Below the pieces are notes generated by a model. That model saw only the letters and a list, made by a program, of their open reading frames with translations, made no database searches and had not been told where the DNA came from. The translations under genes were made by a program, and so were the position numbers. From assembly GCA_030068145.1 (NCBI GenBank), contig JAPJBO010000052.1, positions 1 to 64,000 of the forward strand: a stretch of DNA of 64,000 nt, in the 5' to 3' direction. The stretch is from Diplonema papillatum. Lineage: Eukaryota > Euglenozoa > Diplonemea > Diplonemida > Diplonemidae. Positions 20,972 to 31,735 of this stretch are shown here, one piece after another (the first letter of the stretch is position 1; each line of letters opens with the position of its first letter).

Positions 20972-21220
20972 TTAGGAAGACGCGTCTGCAGGCCGGGTGC
21001 AAATGTGTAGACTCTGGCGCCCTGCCGCCGCGGCCGCCCCGCGCGGCGCCCCTGCGAGGAGCGCCTTCAGCAGCGCCGTGCCGGCTCCCGCGCTCCGCGC
21101 CGCCGCGTACGGGTTCTCCCGCGGTTCGTCGAGTCGGTCGAACACCAAGGCGCGTTGGGCATCCTTCTTCCGCGAATGCCGCCGCCGGCGGGTGTCCTCC
21201 TTCCTAGCGTCGGCATCCAT
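20972..21220 (-). pseudogene. Coiled-coil gene, N-terminal fragment (copy A)
   Basis: It starts with the same ATG and about 55 codons, then switches at AGAPR to an unrelated Ala-rich sequence and stops. Its leader is also duplicated, so about 470 bp are repeated head to tail with the intact gene's 5' end. Confidence 0.8.
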
Positions 21221-21404
21221 CCCGGGCCCCCTACCCAGGGCACTGACGTTTTTTTTGTGAGAAGAAAACAATTGCAAAAATCGAAAGAGGAAAGAGAACG
21301 CTGGCAGCGTGTTCGGGAGCTAACTTCCCCAGCAGCACATACAAGCGAACAATATGGCACCTTGTGGGATTTTCCGTGGCTGTCTCGGTAGGCTCACCCT
21401 TCAC

Positions 21405-21662
21405 TTATCCATACGAGTCCGGGTCCTGTATTAGGAAGACGCGTCTGCAGGCCGGGTGCAAATGTGTAGACTCTGGCGCCCTGCCGCCGCGGCCGCCCCG
21501 CGCGGCGCCCCTGCGAGGAGCGCCTTCAGCAGCGCTGCCGGCTCCCGCGCTCCGCGCCGCCGCGTACGGGATCTCCCGCGGTTCGTCGAGTCGGTCGAAC
21601 ACCAAGGCGCGTTGGGCATCCTTCTTCCGCGAATGCCGTGCCTTCCTTCCTAGCGTCGGCAT
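21405..21662 (-). pseudogene. Coiled-coil gene, N-terminal fragment (copy B)
   Basis: This is another copy of the same N-terminal block, with internal deletions that remove part of the basic segment and shift the frame after SAGAGS. It lies next to the inverted leader at 21664-21890. Confidence 0.75.
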
Positions 21663-21663
21663 C

Positions 21664-21890
21664 GCGTCTTCCTAATACAGGACCCGGACTCGTATGGATA
21701 AGTGAAGGGTGAGCCCAGACGGGAGATACCGAGACAGCCACGGAAAATCCCACAAGGTGCCATATTGTTCGCTTGTACGTGCTGCTGGGGAAGTTAGCTC
21801 CCGAACACGCTGCCAGCGTTCTCTTTCCTCTTTCGATTTTTACAACTGTTTTCTTCTCACAAAAAAACGTCAGTGCCTGGGTAGGGGGGT
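21664..21890 (+). repeat. Inverted copy of the coiled-coil gene leader
   Basis: This is the reverse complement of the segment at about 21240-21440, including CTATTGTTCGCTTG-like and GTTTTCTTCTCACAAAAA blocks. The two arms enclose N-terminal copy B, so the locus contains a large inverted repeat with a spacer of about 220 bp. Confidence 0.8.
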
Positions 21891-22112
21891 GCAAATGTGT
21901 AGACTCTGGCGCCCTGCCGCCGCGGCCGTCCCGCGCGGCGCCCCTGCGAGGAGCGCCTTCAGCAGCGCCGTGCCGGCTCCCGCGCTCCGCGCCGCCGCGT
22001 ACGGGATCTCCCGCGGTTCGTCGAGTCGGTCTAACACCAAGGCGCGTTGGGCATCCTTCTTCCGCGAATGCCGCCGCCGGCGGGTGCCCTCCTTCCTAGC
22101 GTCGGCATCCAT
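21870..22112 (-). pseudogene. Coiled-coil gene, N-terminal fragment (copy C)
   Basis: It begins with the conserved ATG at 22112 and keeps the basic segment. After AGAPR it diverges exactly as copy A does and ends at 21870. It lies next to repeat E1, whose start is fused to the duplicated leader at about 22146. Confidence 0.8.
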
Positions 22113-22145
22113 CCCGGGCCCCCTACCCAGGGCACTGACGTTTTT

Positions 22146-22460
22146 TTTAGAGTTAAAGTTCGCTTGAAATTCCGGGGTTTTAGGGTCTCCGTGTGACCGT
22201 TCTTGAATGGGTTCTCTTAGAGCAAGAAAGGGCTATGTGGTTACGGGTTGTATATTTAGTGCACGCTTTCGTTATGGGTTATGGCTAGCCATGTCCGGGA
22301 CTGTTTGTGACCGACACCAAGTACATGGAGTGTAGTCTTGGGCCCACGTTCTACAAGTTGAGCAGGGGTTGCCTTGTAGCCCGTACCGGTCGTTTATATG
22401 TATTTTCTCGCAGTGTGGTGTTTGGGTTCGCGGCACTTGCGGTGCTTCACGTGGTGCGGG
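22146..22460 (+). repeat. Repeat E1, full copy
   Basis: It starts AGAGTTAAAGTTCGCTTG and passes GTCTCCGTGTGACCG, GGTTCTCTTAGAGCAAG, GGCTAGCCATGTCCGGGAC, CTTGGGCCC and GTTGAGCAGGGGTTGCC, to the TGTATTTTCTCGCAGTG region. This copy shows the uninterrupted site into which the LINE at 40066 inserted in another copy. There is no long reading frame and no obvious terminal repeats. Confidence 0.9.
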
Positions 22461-22487
22461 TTGTTTCCGCCCTAAAAGAAGGTTTTT

Positions 22488-22590
22488 TGTGAGAAGAAAA
22501 TAATTGTAAAAATCGAAAGAGGAAAGAGAACGCTGGCAGCGTGTTCGGGAGCTAACTTCCCCAGCAGCACATACAAGCGAACAATATTTC
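22488..22590 (+). repeat. Extra copy of the coiled-coil gene leader block
   Basis: This G-related block (GAAAGAGGAAAGAGAACGCTG to CAAGCGAACAATAT) is the same as the block at 20785 and 21258, but without the gene. Confidence 0.85.
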
Positions 22591-22604
22591 GACTGCGGAA
22601 CACT

Positions 22605-22790
22605 TCAATAGGGAGCCGGACACAAATTCCGCCGGAGGTCGATACGAGTGATTTCCATTGCGTTACACTCCAATAGGGAGTCGTGCACAAATTCCGCCGA
22701 GAGGTCAATGCGTGTGATTCCGATTGCGTTACACTCCAAATAAGGCGTGCACAAATTCCGCCGGGCGGTTCGTCGGTGGGACACCAAGGC
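22605..22790 (+). repeat. Tandem repeat, 64-65 bp, three units
   Basis: CACAAATTCCGCCG recurs at 22621, 22686 and 22750, with the linked block GCGTTACACTCCAA between units. The third unit is truncated. Confidence 0.85.
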
Positions 22791-22897
22791 CCCTTCATTT
22801 TCCCCCCCCCCCCGGGCATCCTTCCTCCGCGAATGCCGACGGGGGTTGCCCTCTTTCCGTGCAATGCCGAGACTCTCGGTTGGGAAGACTGCCTGTC

Positions 22898-23030
22898 CCG
22901 CTGGAATGTCGTTTGTTCGGTTCCTGAATCTCCTTCTTATGTCCGGGGACTGGCAATTCTATACCGCTGGAATGTCGTTTGTTCGGTTCCTGAATCTCTC
23001 CTTCTTATGTCCGGGGACCTTCACCCCTGG
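22898..23030 (+). repeat. Tandem duplication, 66 bp, two units
   Basis: CGCTGGAATGTCGTTTGTTC starts at 22899 and 22965 and each copy is followed by CTTATGTCCGGGGAC. Confidence 0.9.
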
Positions 23031-24704
23031 CATTTCTATACAAGTGGCTGATTTCAGGTAGTTTGCACGTGCTCTTGCCGCGACACGTCTGTGCACCAAT
23101 TCCCTCGGTGAGGTGCTTCAGTAGATTTTCCGCCCCCTCCGGCTTCATCCCTCGGACTCCCACTTGATTTGACCCCGTTTTGTTACTCGGCTAGGTGGTA
23201 CTGCTGTGTAGAGCACTAGCAGCTGCGGTGGTGGATACCTACGCACCGCTCTGCTGAGCATCAACAGCATATCCATCCGCTGCTGTGTAGTGCTACTGCA
23301 TGCTGTGCAGTGCATACGTACTAGCAGAGGAGGATGCTACGTAGCTATACAGCTGTAGGTGGTGGTATGTATATACCATGCCTACGTACTGCATGTAGCA
23401 GCATAGTTAGGAACTCTGATCAACTATCGAAACACGCTGCTACGTCTTCTTAGCCTTCGCAATGCACGGTAGGTCAACCGCAAGATTGTTGTGCAACGAA
23501 CGAAAGAAGAACGACGAGAGAGCTGGCCTCCGGAAAGATGCTCGCAGAAGGGTTTTCAGTGCGTCGCCGCTGCGTGTGAGAAAACGCAGCCGCAAGGTGT
23601 ACGGGGGGAGAGGGGGGAAATCATAGCTTCATGTTTCGGCAGAGTGCCGCCTCGCAATCAGGTCTTCTTCAAAAAAGAAACGCGTGGCTTTGATTTTATG
23701 CTCTTATGTTTCGTTGTCGACGACAGCATTTACTTTCAGAGCCGAAAATGAGAGATAGAAAAAGAAGGGGGGGGGGGGGGGGGGGTGGATCACTTTTGTA
23801 CATCAAGGAGTGAAAATATCGATATCCCCCCAGCCGTGGGTTCTTGGGCAGGATATCCGAAACAGTCTTGAGGGTTCCCTCAACCACAGCGGAGGGAGTC
23901 ATCGGCAGGTCCTCACCCCGTAGCGGATAGCAGCAGGGCACGCAGGTGAATTCTGAATGTTCGCGCCGTCGGCTACCAAATTCTTCGTCAACGAGATCGC
24001 CCGATGCTCAGAAGACCGGCTCCGCCTGCGTCTAATCTCAGTCTTGCTTTCAGTTCGTTCGCCATACTTGAAGTTCGATTGTTCATGGTGAAATGCAGCG
24101 TTGGCTTCGTTCAACCTTGTGACTGTACAATGTCCATTGGAGGAAAACGAGAAGCTCGCGCATTTTCTCCTTGTAATTTTGCGACTGGCGGCCTCCTCGG
24201 GTATTTTCCTACAAAAAGCGTAGGTGCGTCTTCAAAACTAAAACGAAACAGGTCGGATCTGGCCTGTCAAGTTCTTGACCTCCAGTCTTCGTCCAAACAG
24301 CCACTGGAGAAGATCGTGCCCTTATTGGGCGTGCGCTTTTCTTCCGAGTGTTGGCATCTTGGGTAAACAGAGCAAAAAAACCCCCGAAAATGCAAGAAGG
24401 GTCGCCGTTGCCAGCAGGTGTCGCTGAATGTCTCAGATGTCAGAGGGGCGGGCAGTCGCCGCGGCCGCTCTCAGTGCAGCTGTGTGTGTGGGGGGAAAAT
24501 GTTTCTTGGGTTTGAAGAGCGCGTGGTGCTTGCACCACTGAGGCCAGGTTATTTAACCGCGGATTTAGTGAAGGATTGTTCAGGAAACGGTCGTGAGCGA
24601 AACCCGACCAGGTAACGACCATTTCACTGTCTTCTTTGTTTTGTGATGCGAAAATCACGAGGTGCTGTCCGAAGACACCGCCCACGTGAGCACTGTTAGG
24701 CACT
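23031..24704. other. Intergenic stretch: low complexity, no recognised gene
   Basis: At 23200-23410 it holds repeat L, rich in CTACGTA, TGCATG and GTAGCAG, with a diverged copy at 37795-37940. A poly-G run of about 19 lies at 23767-23785. No frame resembles a known protein. Confidence 0.5.
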
Positions 24705-24830
24705 GAGTTCTTTTAAGTACATGAGCCACACGGATTAACATGCACTGTGTCGCTGCTTAAGGTTACTTTATGACGTCGTCACCTGTCATTGCGTCGTCAA
24801 GGTCGAGTACTTGTGGCGGGCTCTGGGCTT
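24705..24830 (-). mobile_element. LINE 3' end, related to the element at 40066
   Basis: Read on the minus strand, a frame ends GDDVIK followed by TAA, just as the LINE at 40066 ends TDDVIK then TAA, and the bases GTTACTTTATGACGTCGTC are shared. The 3' tail here ends GTACTTAAAAGAACTCAGT. It is a short, 5'-truncated relative of a different subfamily. Confidence 0.65.
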
Positions 24831-24989
24831 TCTTGCGGTTCTGGAGATTGCGTGGGGGGGCACAGGTGCGGTTGCCGGGGGGTTGCGTTTCCTTCGATCC
24901 CAAGTCCTGGACGTGGTTGGAAAATTAGCAAATGATCATGATCAGAAGGTCGTACTTCAGGCGATTCTTTTTCCTCACATCGCTAAAAG

Positions 24990-25135
24990 GAAGCAAAAAG
25001 AATGGGCGTGCGTTTGTTTGCACGTACCGGGGGAGGATTAGCCTGTTAGTGAATGATAGTGAGAATATGATCGTCAGGCTCATCTTCTCCCCCAAACACC
25101 CTGCCAGCGTTCCGTTCGTGTTTACAATGCATTGC
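24990..25135 (+). repeat. Dispersed repeat G
   Basis: It contains TTGTTTGCACGTACCGGGGG, CACCCTGCCAGCGTTC and TTTACAATGCATTG, matching 13700-13860. It is followed directly by a SINE-like copy, so the two families meet at a shared A-rich boundary. Confidence 0.8.
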
Positions 25136-25149
25136 AACTACAAAAGAAA

Positions 25150-25345
25150 ATACTCCACGTAGCTGCTTTGACTCCGAATGGAAGGGAGGGAATATAGAGG
25201 TACAGGGGAAAATACAATACAAACACAATCTGGTTTGTTCTTGTTCAACGCGTGGTTCGGTAGTTACAGCACTCGGGATCCCTTCGGTTCTTTGTCTGGC
25301 AGTTATTGTCGAGCATTTCCTTCCAAGCTGGCGCTTATGTAAAAA
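25150..25345 (+). repeat. SINE-like element, second-half copy
   Basis: It matches 7540-7825 with an internal deletion and ends AGCTGGCGCTTATGTAAAAAA. It lies 40 bp beyond the donor site of RNase T2 copy 2, so it sits in that gene's first intron or has truncated the gene. Confidence 0.85.
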
Positions 25346-25386
25346 AGCGGAAATATTCAAAGAAGATAGACCGTAAAGGCTCATAC

Positions 25387-25805
25387 TTGCAGCGGGTCTT
25401 CAAGCTTTGGTCAAAGCAGACGGCGCAGTCGCTGGGGCCGAAGTCAGGGCACAGGTGGTTGTAGGAGTCGTACAGGTTGAGGGCGGTCGCGAAGTAAGGG
25501 TGCTCGGTCATGTTGGTGCAGCTGCCGTGCTTCTGCCACTCGTGGGCCCAGAACTCCTGGTTCGGTTCCTCGCCGGACGGCCAGTCGACCTCCATGCGGG
25601 GCAGCAGGTCGGCGATGGCTGACTCGTTGAACGTCACGTTCCTACAGTACCCGTCGGCACTCCACTGCGGCCACAACCCGTGGAGGGTCCATTTCTGCGT
25701 GTCGTGCAAAAACTGCAGCTTGTAATAGTTCCCCAGCCACTCCTGCGCCGTGGCGACTGAGAAGGTCAACGCGGCGAGCACAAGCAACGTGCGAAGCGAG
25801 GCCAT
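25387..25805 (-). CDS. Secreted ribonuclease T2, first exon (copy 2)
   Basis: The exon holds 139 complete codons with a signal peptide (residues 1-20). CAS I is WTLHGLWPQW with His42 and CAS II is FWAHEWQKHGSC with Glu89, Lys92 and His93, so the catalytic set is complete. The protein differs from copy 1 in the signal peptide and around CAS I, but the core from IADLLPRMEV to CAVCF is the same and the DNA there is practically identical, which points to recent gene conversion. The exon ends at a GTATGA donor in phase 2, as copy 1 does. A SINE-like element starts 40 bp further on, and no later exon was found. It may be truncated or have a long intron. Confidence 0.85.
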
Positions 25806-26000
25806 TGTTCGTTGGTTCTCTTGTGCTGTGTGTGCGAGTGTGCTTTTCGGCGGGCTACTAAGAATTGACCCACTTCGAACTCAATTCCTTCCTCGAGGCT
25901 TGTCCAGAGGCCTTCTTTGTTTTGCATTGGCTTCTTTTGCGAGACTTGTCCTCGCACGAGTTACACTCACAAGCCCTGACATCGCACCAGGATCCCTGGG

Positions 26001-26423
26001 GGGTATGCCGGGGAGATATCATTCCGATAGCGTCTAGAACTGCTGCTTGGCGATGCTTCCAAGTACCCGCAACGCACGCCCGTGTGAGCTGTCGTTCTTG
26101 ATAATTTGACCGGGCCTCCCTGCGACCAGCATGGCCAGTGCTTAACGGGGGTATGCCGGGGAGATATCATTCCGATAGCATCTTGAACTGCTGCTTGACG
26201 ATGCTTCCAACGCACGCCCGTGTAAGCTGTCGTTCTTGATAATTTGACCGGGCTTCTCTGCAACCAACATGGCCAGTGCTTAACAGGGGTATGCCGGGGA
26301 GATATCATTCCGATAGCAACTTGAACTGCTGCTTGACGATGCTTCCAACGCACGCCCGTGTAAGCTGTCGTTCTTGATAATTTGACCGGGCCTCCCTGCA
26401 ACCAACATGGCCAGTGCTTAACC
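26001..26423 (+). repeat. Tandem repeat, 138-148 bp, three units
   Basis: GGGTATGCCGGGGAGATATC starts at 26001, 26149 and 26287. The first unit has ten extra bases (AGTACCCGCA) that the others lack. Each unit ends ATGGCCAGTGCTTAAC. Confidence 0.92.
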
Positions 26424-26666
26424 ACCCTCAACCTCGAACACCGTCGACGCTTCCCAAGCCTGCAGTCACGGGCCCCCTCCGGCCGGTCGCAAAGGTGCGC
26501 CTTTACCGGCGTGAATCCGAAGGCGAGCGCAAGCAACGGGCGAAGTGATCCACTACTATTTTCTGCTGCGATGACCGGAACGGGAAAGAGTATGCGTAGG
26601 TAGGTGGCGAAATGATGGGTGCGGGGAAACCCCCCGAGAAAAAAAACAACGCGGGAGGGGAGGGGG

Positions 26667-26865
26667 GATTGCAAGAACGTGCTTGGAATGGATATGTGCT
26701 CAACACCGCACTGGTCCCGTCTGCGCCGTGTTTCGGTCGTTTAAGCCACGGACACATAAGGCGGACCATCATCAGCAGACAGGACAGCGGTGTGAGTCTG
26801 GTTTGTCAGGCGGCTGTTCGTAGCTCGTCACAGCCAGGACCACCCGTGCTTCTGGAGCACAGCTG
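26667..26865 (+). repeat. Dispersed repeat B, copy 3
   Basis: This copy lacks part of the middle: CCATCATCAGC is joined directly to AGACAGGAC. A G-rich flank ending GGGGGATTGCAAG occurs on both sides (26660 and 26885), like a duplicated boundary. Confidence 0.9.
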
Positions 26866-27985
26866 GAGGGCGGGCAGGGGGAGGGGGGATTGCAAGATAA
26901 CATAATCCTCACTCTTCTGGTTGTATCCGTCGCTCGAGTCCACTGCGCCTGTCTGGTTGCCGTGTGCTGTATGATTGGAGAAACAGGCGAAGCCAGGAAT
27001 GTGCTGATCTCGCTGCTGATCACGAAGGAGTGGTGCAACTTCAAGCAAGCTGCTTTCGCTGGACGGTTGGTGCGGCAAATCTGTCGTTCGGATTATTATT
27101 AGTCTTCACAGAAACAAGTTCCTTTTCCAACAGCAAAAAAAATGGAAAGGGAAAAGTCGTACAGTTCGCGAGGGAAACAAGGCGCAGTCGCTTTCCTGGC
27201 GCAAAGCAAGGTAATGGAGGCGGAAGCAACTTCATTTCACCTTGTAGGAAACACGTGGTACTCATCAGCATACCCGCTGACTTCGAGCAGTGACCAGTGG
27301 ACCCCTTATTTAATACTACCCTGGGAGCTAAACGTCCGGCGGGAGCTAGCACGACACTGCCAGATCTGAAAGGTCAGACGAGAGGCCGTTCTCGGTACAC
27401 ACTGCAACAAGGACAAACCCACTGGAACGTTTCGCTGCCTGTACGATCTTCCGTGTGATTGGCAAAAAGAAGAAGAAAAAAGAGCAAAAAAAAAAAGAAG
27501 CGAAAGAATAAGGCGCGGCAGTGCTCGTCTAGGAAGGGAGGCTCAGCGCATATATTCGCAGGCGAGGCAAAACGTTGCAGGACCTTTGAATGGGAAACGA
27601 CGCTGGCAGCCTCTTGTGCTGAAGGTTGCTTCCCTCGTGCTACTCCCCCGTTTGCTGGCGGAGTGCGCCGATCCGATGGATTCTCTCCCTACTACCAGTA
27701 GGGTACAACCAACCTGTCCCGCCTGGCTCACGCTGTCGTTGTGGGGTGGGAGATCCCACTCCGCTTTGAATTCGAGCAGATCGACTCGCAGCACAGGCCG
27801 ACGGCACCCAAGCACGGACACTCAAGCCCGAAGCCACTGTATTCGGATATCCCGTATGTTCGACTCGCTCCTACCTTTTTTGGACTCGTTTCTGCACTCC
27901 GCGCAATTCGATACGCGGTTGGTGAATCCCAGGTCCAGGCGAGCTGCTTATTTTCGGTATCCAAATCCTTATTCAACTCGCAACA
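26866..27985. other. Intergenic stretch without a recognised gene
   Basis: Short frames on both strands have no known motif. An A-rich block lies at 27465-27510. Confidence 0.3.
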
Positions 27986-27989
27986 AAAA

Positions 27990-28285
27990 TACTCGACGTA
28001 GCTGCTTCGACTCCGAATGGAAGGGGGGAAATATAGAGGTAAGGGGCAAATACAATACAAACACAATCTGATTTGTTCTTCGCTTACACCACCGTGTGTT
28101 GTTTTCTCACTCAGGATTTTTTGACCTGTTGTGTTTGTGTGATTTGTCGTGTAGGGGTAGACCCGCATGACCTCACGTCCGTTCAACACGTGGTTCGGTA
28201 GTTACAGCACTTGGGATCCCTTCTGTTCTTTGTCGGGCAGCATCGTCGAGCATTTCCTTTCAAGCTGGCGCTTATGTAAAAAAAG
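27990..28285 (+). repeat. SINE-like element, second-half copy
   Basis: It is almost identical to 7540-7825, including the tail AGCTGGCGCTTATGTAAAAAA. The close match suggests recent movement. Confidence 0.9.
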
Positions 28286-29284
28286 AAGAAAGAAAGAAGA
28301 AGAAAGAAAACTGGAAAGGGAACAAAGGGATGTAGGCAAGGGGACGAGTGATGCAATTTCTGCTTCTTTTTCTTTCGTTTTTGGCTTTCTTTTTCTTTGT
28401 CGGCCCGCCGACGCGTGTCGCTGGGTGCTTCGCACTTGCGATACGCGAAGCCAGCTGCACCGCAACCCCGCGGGTCTGTCTTGAGAATGCAGCTGCCGCG
28501 TGGACGCTCGTGTTGAGTCTAGTTTAGTGCAAGGTTCTGCAACGGGAGCGCTCCATTGGCGGAAGCTTTGCGTGTAGCATTTCTCGTCTGTACAAGACAG
28601 CCAGCGGCCGAGGTCAGGTGAACAGCGACACAGAACCCCAATTCGTGCACAGTTGTCGTCTCGGGAACAGGCACTGCGGAGGCTACAGGTTAAGGGCTAT
28701 CGACTCCCACACAAATGTGCGTAGAGGCGCGCTGTGACCTTGCGTTGAAGCGAAGATGCTGGCTATTCTACCGGGGTTGTGCAGCTAGACCTCTTCACAC
28801 ACGACGGCTCGGTACCGCTCTTCGCTAGTTCGGGGTTGCAGCCACGGTGAGGACGGTGCCCAACTAAATCATCAGCAGGCTGGGTGCTATGATCTCATTT
28901 GACTTGTTTGCGCCGCATTTCAATTCGACACACTTCATGGTGTCGACTTACGCCACGACGAGTTGTACGTGGCCCACTTGCGATTATTCGGCAGCTCCTT
29001 GATGCTTGCAGTGTCGTGATGGTGAGCCTTGCCACCAGCGAACCAATAAGCCACACGGCAACACACCCGCTGGCTGGCGTAGCGGCGTTCTGCCGCGGGA
29101 GGTCACACACACGAGCGGCGGCTTTTTTGTATTACACACGCCGCTTCCCAATGCCGGAAAAGTGTCACGCGAGGGGAGCGGTGCCAGGTTGTGCTACCGT
29201 GCCGCCTTGCCACCCAGTCGCCCAGTAATACAGCAAGGCGACCACGCGCCCGACTCCCCTCTACCACGGACCGGATGCGTGCGT
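28286..29284. other. Intergenic stretch, 3' flank of RRS1
   Basis: I see no coding frame of known type. The part next to 29284 should hold the RRS1 3' untranslated region. Confidence 0.4.
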
Positions 29285-31146
29285 CTACTTGCGCTTCCTC
29301 TGCGCCGTCTTCGACTTTTTGACGGCCTTCTTCGGTGCCTTCCCTTTGCCGACGATGCCCTTCTTGGAAGTCGCCGGGCCGGCGTCGTATTTGCCCATGG
29401 ACGCTGTCGCGAGCTTGGTCGCGGTTGAGTGCACCGCGTCCATCGTCGAGTTTTCGCGGAGGCGGCGCTGGTTGGCATCTTGCCGCGACTTCTGCTTCCG
29501 GACGCGCTCCCGCTTCTCGATTTGGTCGTCCAAGAACGGGTCTCCGCCTTCCTCCTTCGGCACGTAGTTGTCGGACACCTCGCGCAGCCAGTCGTGCTTC
29601 CGCTCGATCTGCCGACGCTTCGAGCCGTAGGTGGCGAGCCACTCGCCCTTCTCCTCGTCGAACACGCGACCCTCCTTCTTCCTCTTCTTGATGCCCTTCT
29701 CCTTCCGGAACTCCTCCCACTTCGTCAGCTCCTGCTCCTTTGGCGGCGGCTTCTCGCGCGGCATCGGCGTCGTCGGCGTGGGGACACTCGCCTGGTATTA
29801 GTGCTTGCCGTACAGAGAGGCCTACAGAGTGATTCACTCGGTCGGTTGATATTGTTTCAAGAGGGCCCAGAGTCGAAGCCCTACAGTTCTTAGCACCAGG
29901 TAGTGGTTCACTCGGTAGTCGGTTGATACGTACATACCGACCTGAAGCCTGCTACTTTAAGAGGGTCTCACACCGGTAACAAGAGGACCCGAGTCGAGAG
30001 GCCTACAGAGTGAGTCACTCGGTCGGTTGATATTGTTTCAAGAGGGCCCAGAGTCGAAGCCCTACAGTTCTTAGCACCAGGTAGTGGTTCACTCGGTAGT
30101 CGGTTGATACGTACATACCGACCTGAAGCCTGCTACTTTAAGAGGGTCTCACACCGGTAACAAGAGGACCCGAGTCGAGAGGCCTACAGAGTGAGTCACT
30201 TGGTCCGTTGATACGTTTCAAGAGGGCCCACAGAGTCGAAGCCCTACAGTTCTTAGCACCAGGTAGTGGTTCACTCGGTAGTCGGTTGATACGTACATAC
30301 CGACCTGAAGCCTGCAACTGTAAGAGGGTCTCACACCGGTAACAAGAGGACCCGAGTCGAGAGGCCTACAGTTCTAGCCCTAGATCCACAGCGAGTCACT
30401 CGGTCGGTTGATATGTACATAAAGGCCTGAAACCTCCTACGGCAATAAGAGAGTCCACAGAGTCGTAAGACCTAACCGTCCTTAACTCCAGGCCCAGTGA
30501 GTAACTTGGCCGGTCAAGATGTACATACGCTCTTTTCAAAGTTCTTTGCATCTTTCCATCACTGTACTTGTTCGTTATCGGCCTCCGGGAGATATTTAGC
30601 CTTAGCAGAGGGATACCTGCCTATTAGCTCAACATTCCCAAACTGAGCGACTCGTGCTTGCAAAAGGTCGTAGTAAAAGACACAATCCGCACGTGGTGAC
30701 CCTTCTGGCTCGGCCTGGCTGGGTCCACAAACCGTTTTCTGCGCTACGCCGCAGAGCCCGTGGTGGCTGCGGTCTTGCTATGGTGTACGCAGCCAGCCAT
30801 CACACAGGGTCCCGGAATTCGCCCCCCCCCCCCACTCCGACTTGTAATGCTGTCTCCGGCCGAGTAGGACAGAATCTTTTGATTTTGAGAATTCGCATCC
30901 GACTTGTTGTCGCCAACTGAGACGTCCTAACGCAAGATTGTTGGGGTTGCATACCAAACGCCCGTCCTCGTGCTTCACTGTCGGCATGTGAAAGAGGTGC
31001 GCGATGAGGCCTTGCATGCACTGAGTGGCCTTGGCCTCAAGCACGTCTTCGCTGAACCCCTTCGGTTGCGTCTGGTCTGCGATCAAGAGGTTCCCCAAAT
31101 CGAGGACACAGCCCTCGGGCACCGGCGGACCTACGACGGCGGTCAT
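29285..31146 (-). CDS. RRS1: Ribosome biogenesis protein RRS1
   Basis: Two exons, 31146-30955 and 29791-29285, join in phase 0 to give about 232 residues, within the family's range. RRS1 works in the nucleolus with RPF2 to bring the 5S particle into pre-60S ribosomes. Exon 1 holds the conserved LDLGNLL box and the helix that follows. Exon 2 carries the hallmark PREKPPPK segment, TKWEEFRKEKGIKKRKK, VFDEEKGEW and a lysine-rich tail (KKAVKKSKTAQRKRK) typical of nucleolar proteins. The intron starts GTATGC (30954) and ends ACTAATACCAG (29792), with a probable branch point in CTAAT close to the acceptor. It is 1163 bp and filled mainly by a 181-bp satellite. I chose the ATG at 31146 because it starts the conserved region directly. 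Confidence 0.93.
29819..30510 (+). repeat. 181-bp satellite inside the RRS1 intron
   Basis: GGCCTACAG starts at 29819, 30000, 30181 and 30363. Each unit carries two related halves, with TCGGTTGATA and CACCAGGTAGTGGTTCACTC. Two units are almost identical; the last is diverged and trails off after 30400. The array fills over half of the intron. Confidence 0.95.
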
Positions 31147-31529
31147 TGTTGTTTTTTGATGATTCCTTTGCTGTTTGTCAGCCGTCGTCTGGAGGGGGGA
31201 AGTCTTTCGTGTAACGTTTAGGCTGTGCTGTCTGCCTCTCATGCATGCATGTTTGAGGCTGGCACCAGTAGTGAGCCCCCTGACGGACTAGGTCCCGTAT
31301 CTTTCTTCTTTTTCACCACGGTGTTCCCCCACGATGTGTAAGCGAAGAACAATTCAGATCGTGGTTGTATTGTATTTACCCTCGGCGGTAGGCGTGCCAA
31401 AAAGGGAGCTTTACCCCCCTCTATAGCATCATCCGAGTATTTTCTCAGCACTACTGCGAGTTGCCCTGCATTGTACTGTAGGGCAGCCCACACACACACT
31501 GTCGGACTCACCGTGTGGTTTCTTCAGTT
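31147..31529. other. 5' flank of RRS1
   Basis: It contains the RRS1 leader and upstream DNA. From about 31315 it has a diverged trace of the SINE-like family (ATGTGTAAGCGAAGAACAA, minus orientation). Confidence 0.4.
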
Positions 31530-31735
31530 TCGGTAGTTACGGCACTTGGGATCCTTCGGTTCTTGTCTGGCAGCTTCGAGTCGAGAATTTCCTTCCCAGT
31601 TGGCGTTTTGTTTGTACGTGCCGGGGGAGGATCAGCCTGCTAGTGAATGATAGTGAGTGAATGAACATTATGATACTTAGGCTAACCTTCACCCAAACAC
31701 GCTGCCAGCGTTCTCTTTCGTGTTTAGGTCAACGT
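31530..31735 (+). repeat. SINE-like tail followed by repeat G
   Basis: GGTAGTTACGGCACTTGGGATC to CTTCCCAGTTGGCG is a shortened SINE-like end (31530-31600). It is followed directly by repeat G with GTACGTGCCGGGGGAGGATC and CACGCTGCCAGCGTTCTC. The same two families also meet at 25135-25150. Confidence 0.75.

Noticed and set aside
26001..26423. Could the regular array be a CRISPR locus?
   Set aside because: Units of about 140 bp repeat throughout without unique spacers, and the DNA is eukaryotic.
25967..26674. A minus-strand frame with a 46-residue repeat
   Set aside because: It reads through the 138-148-bp tandem array; the first unit spacing is not a multiple of three and there is no known motif.
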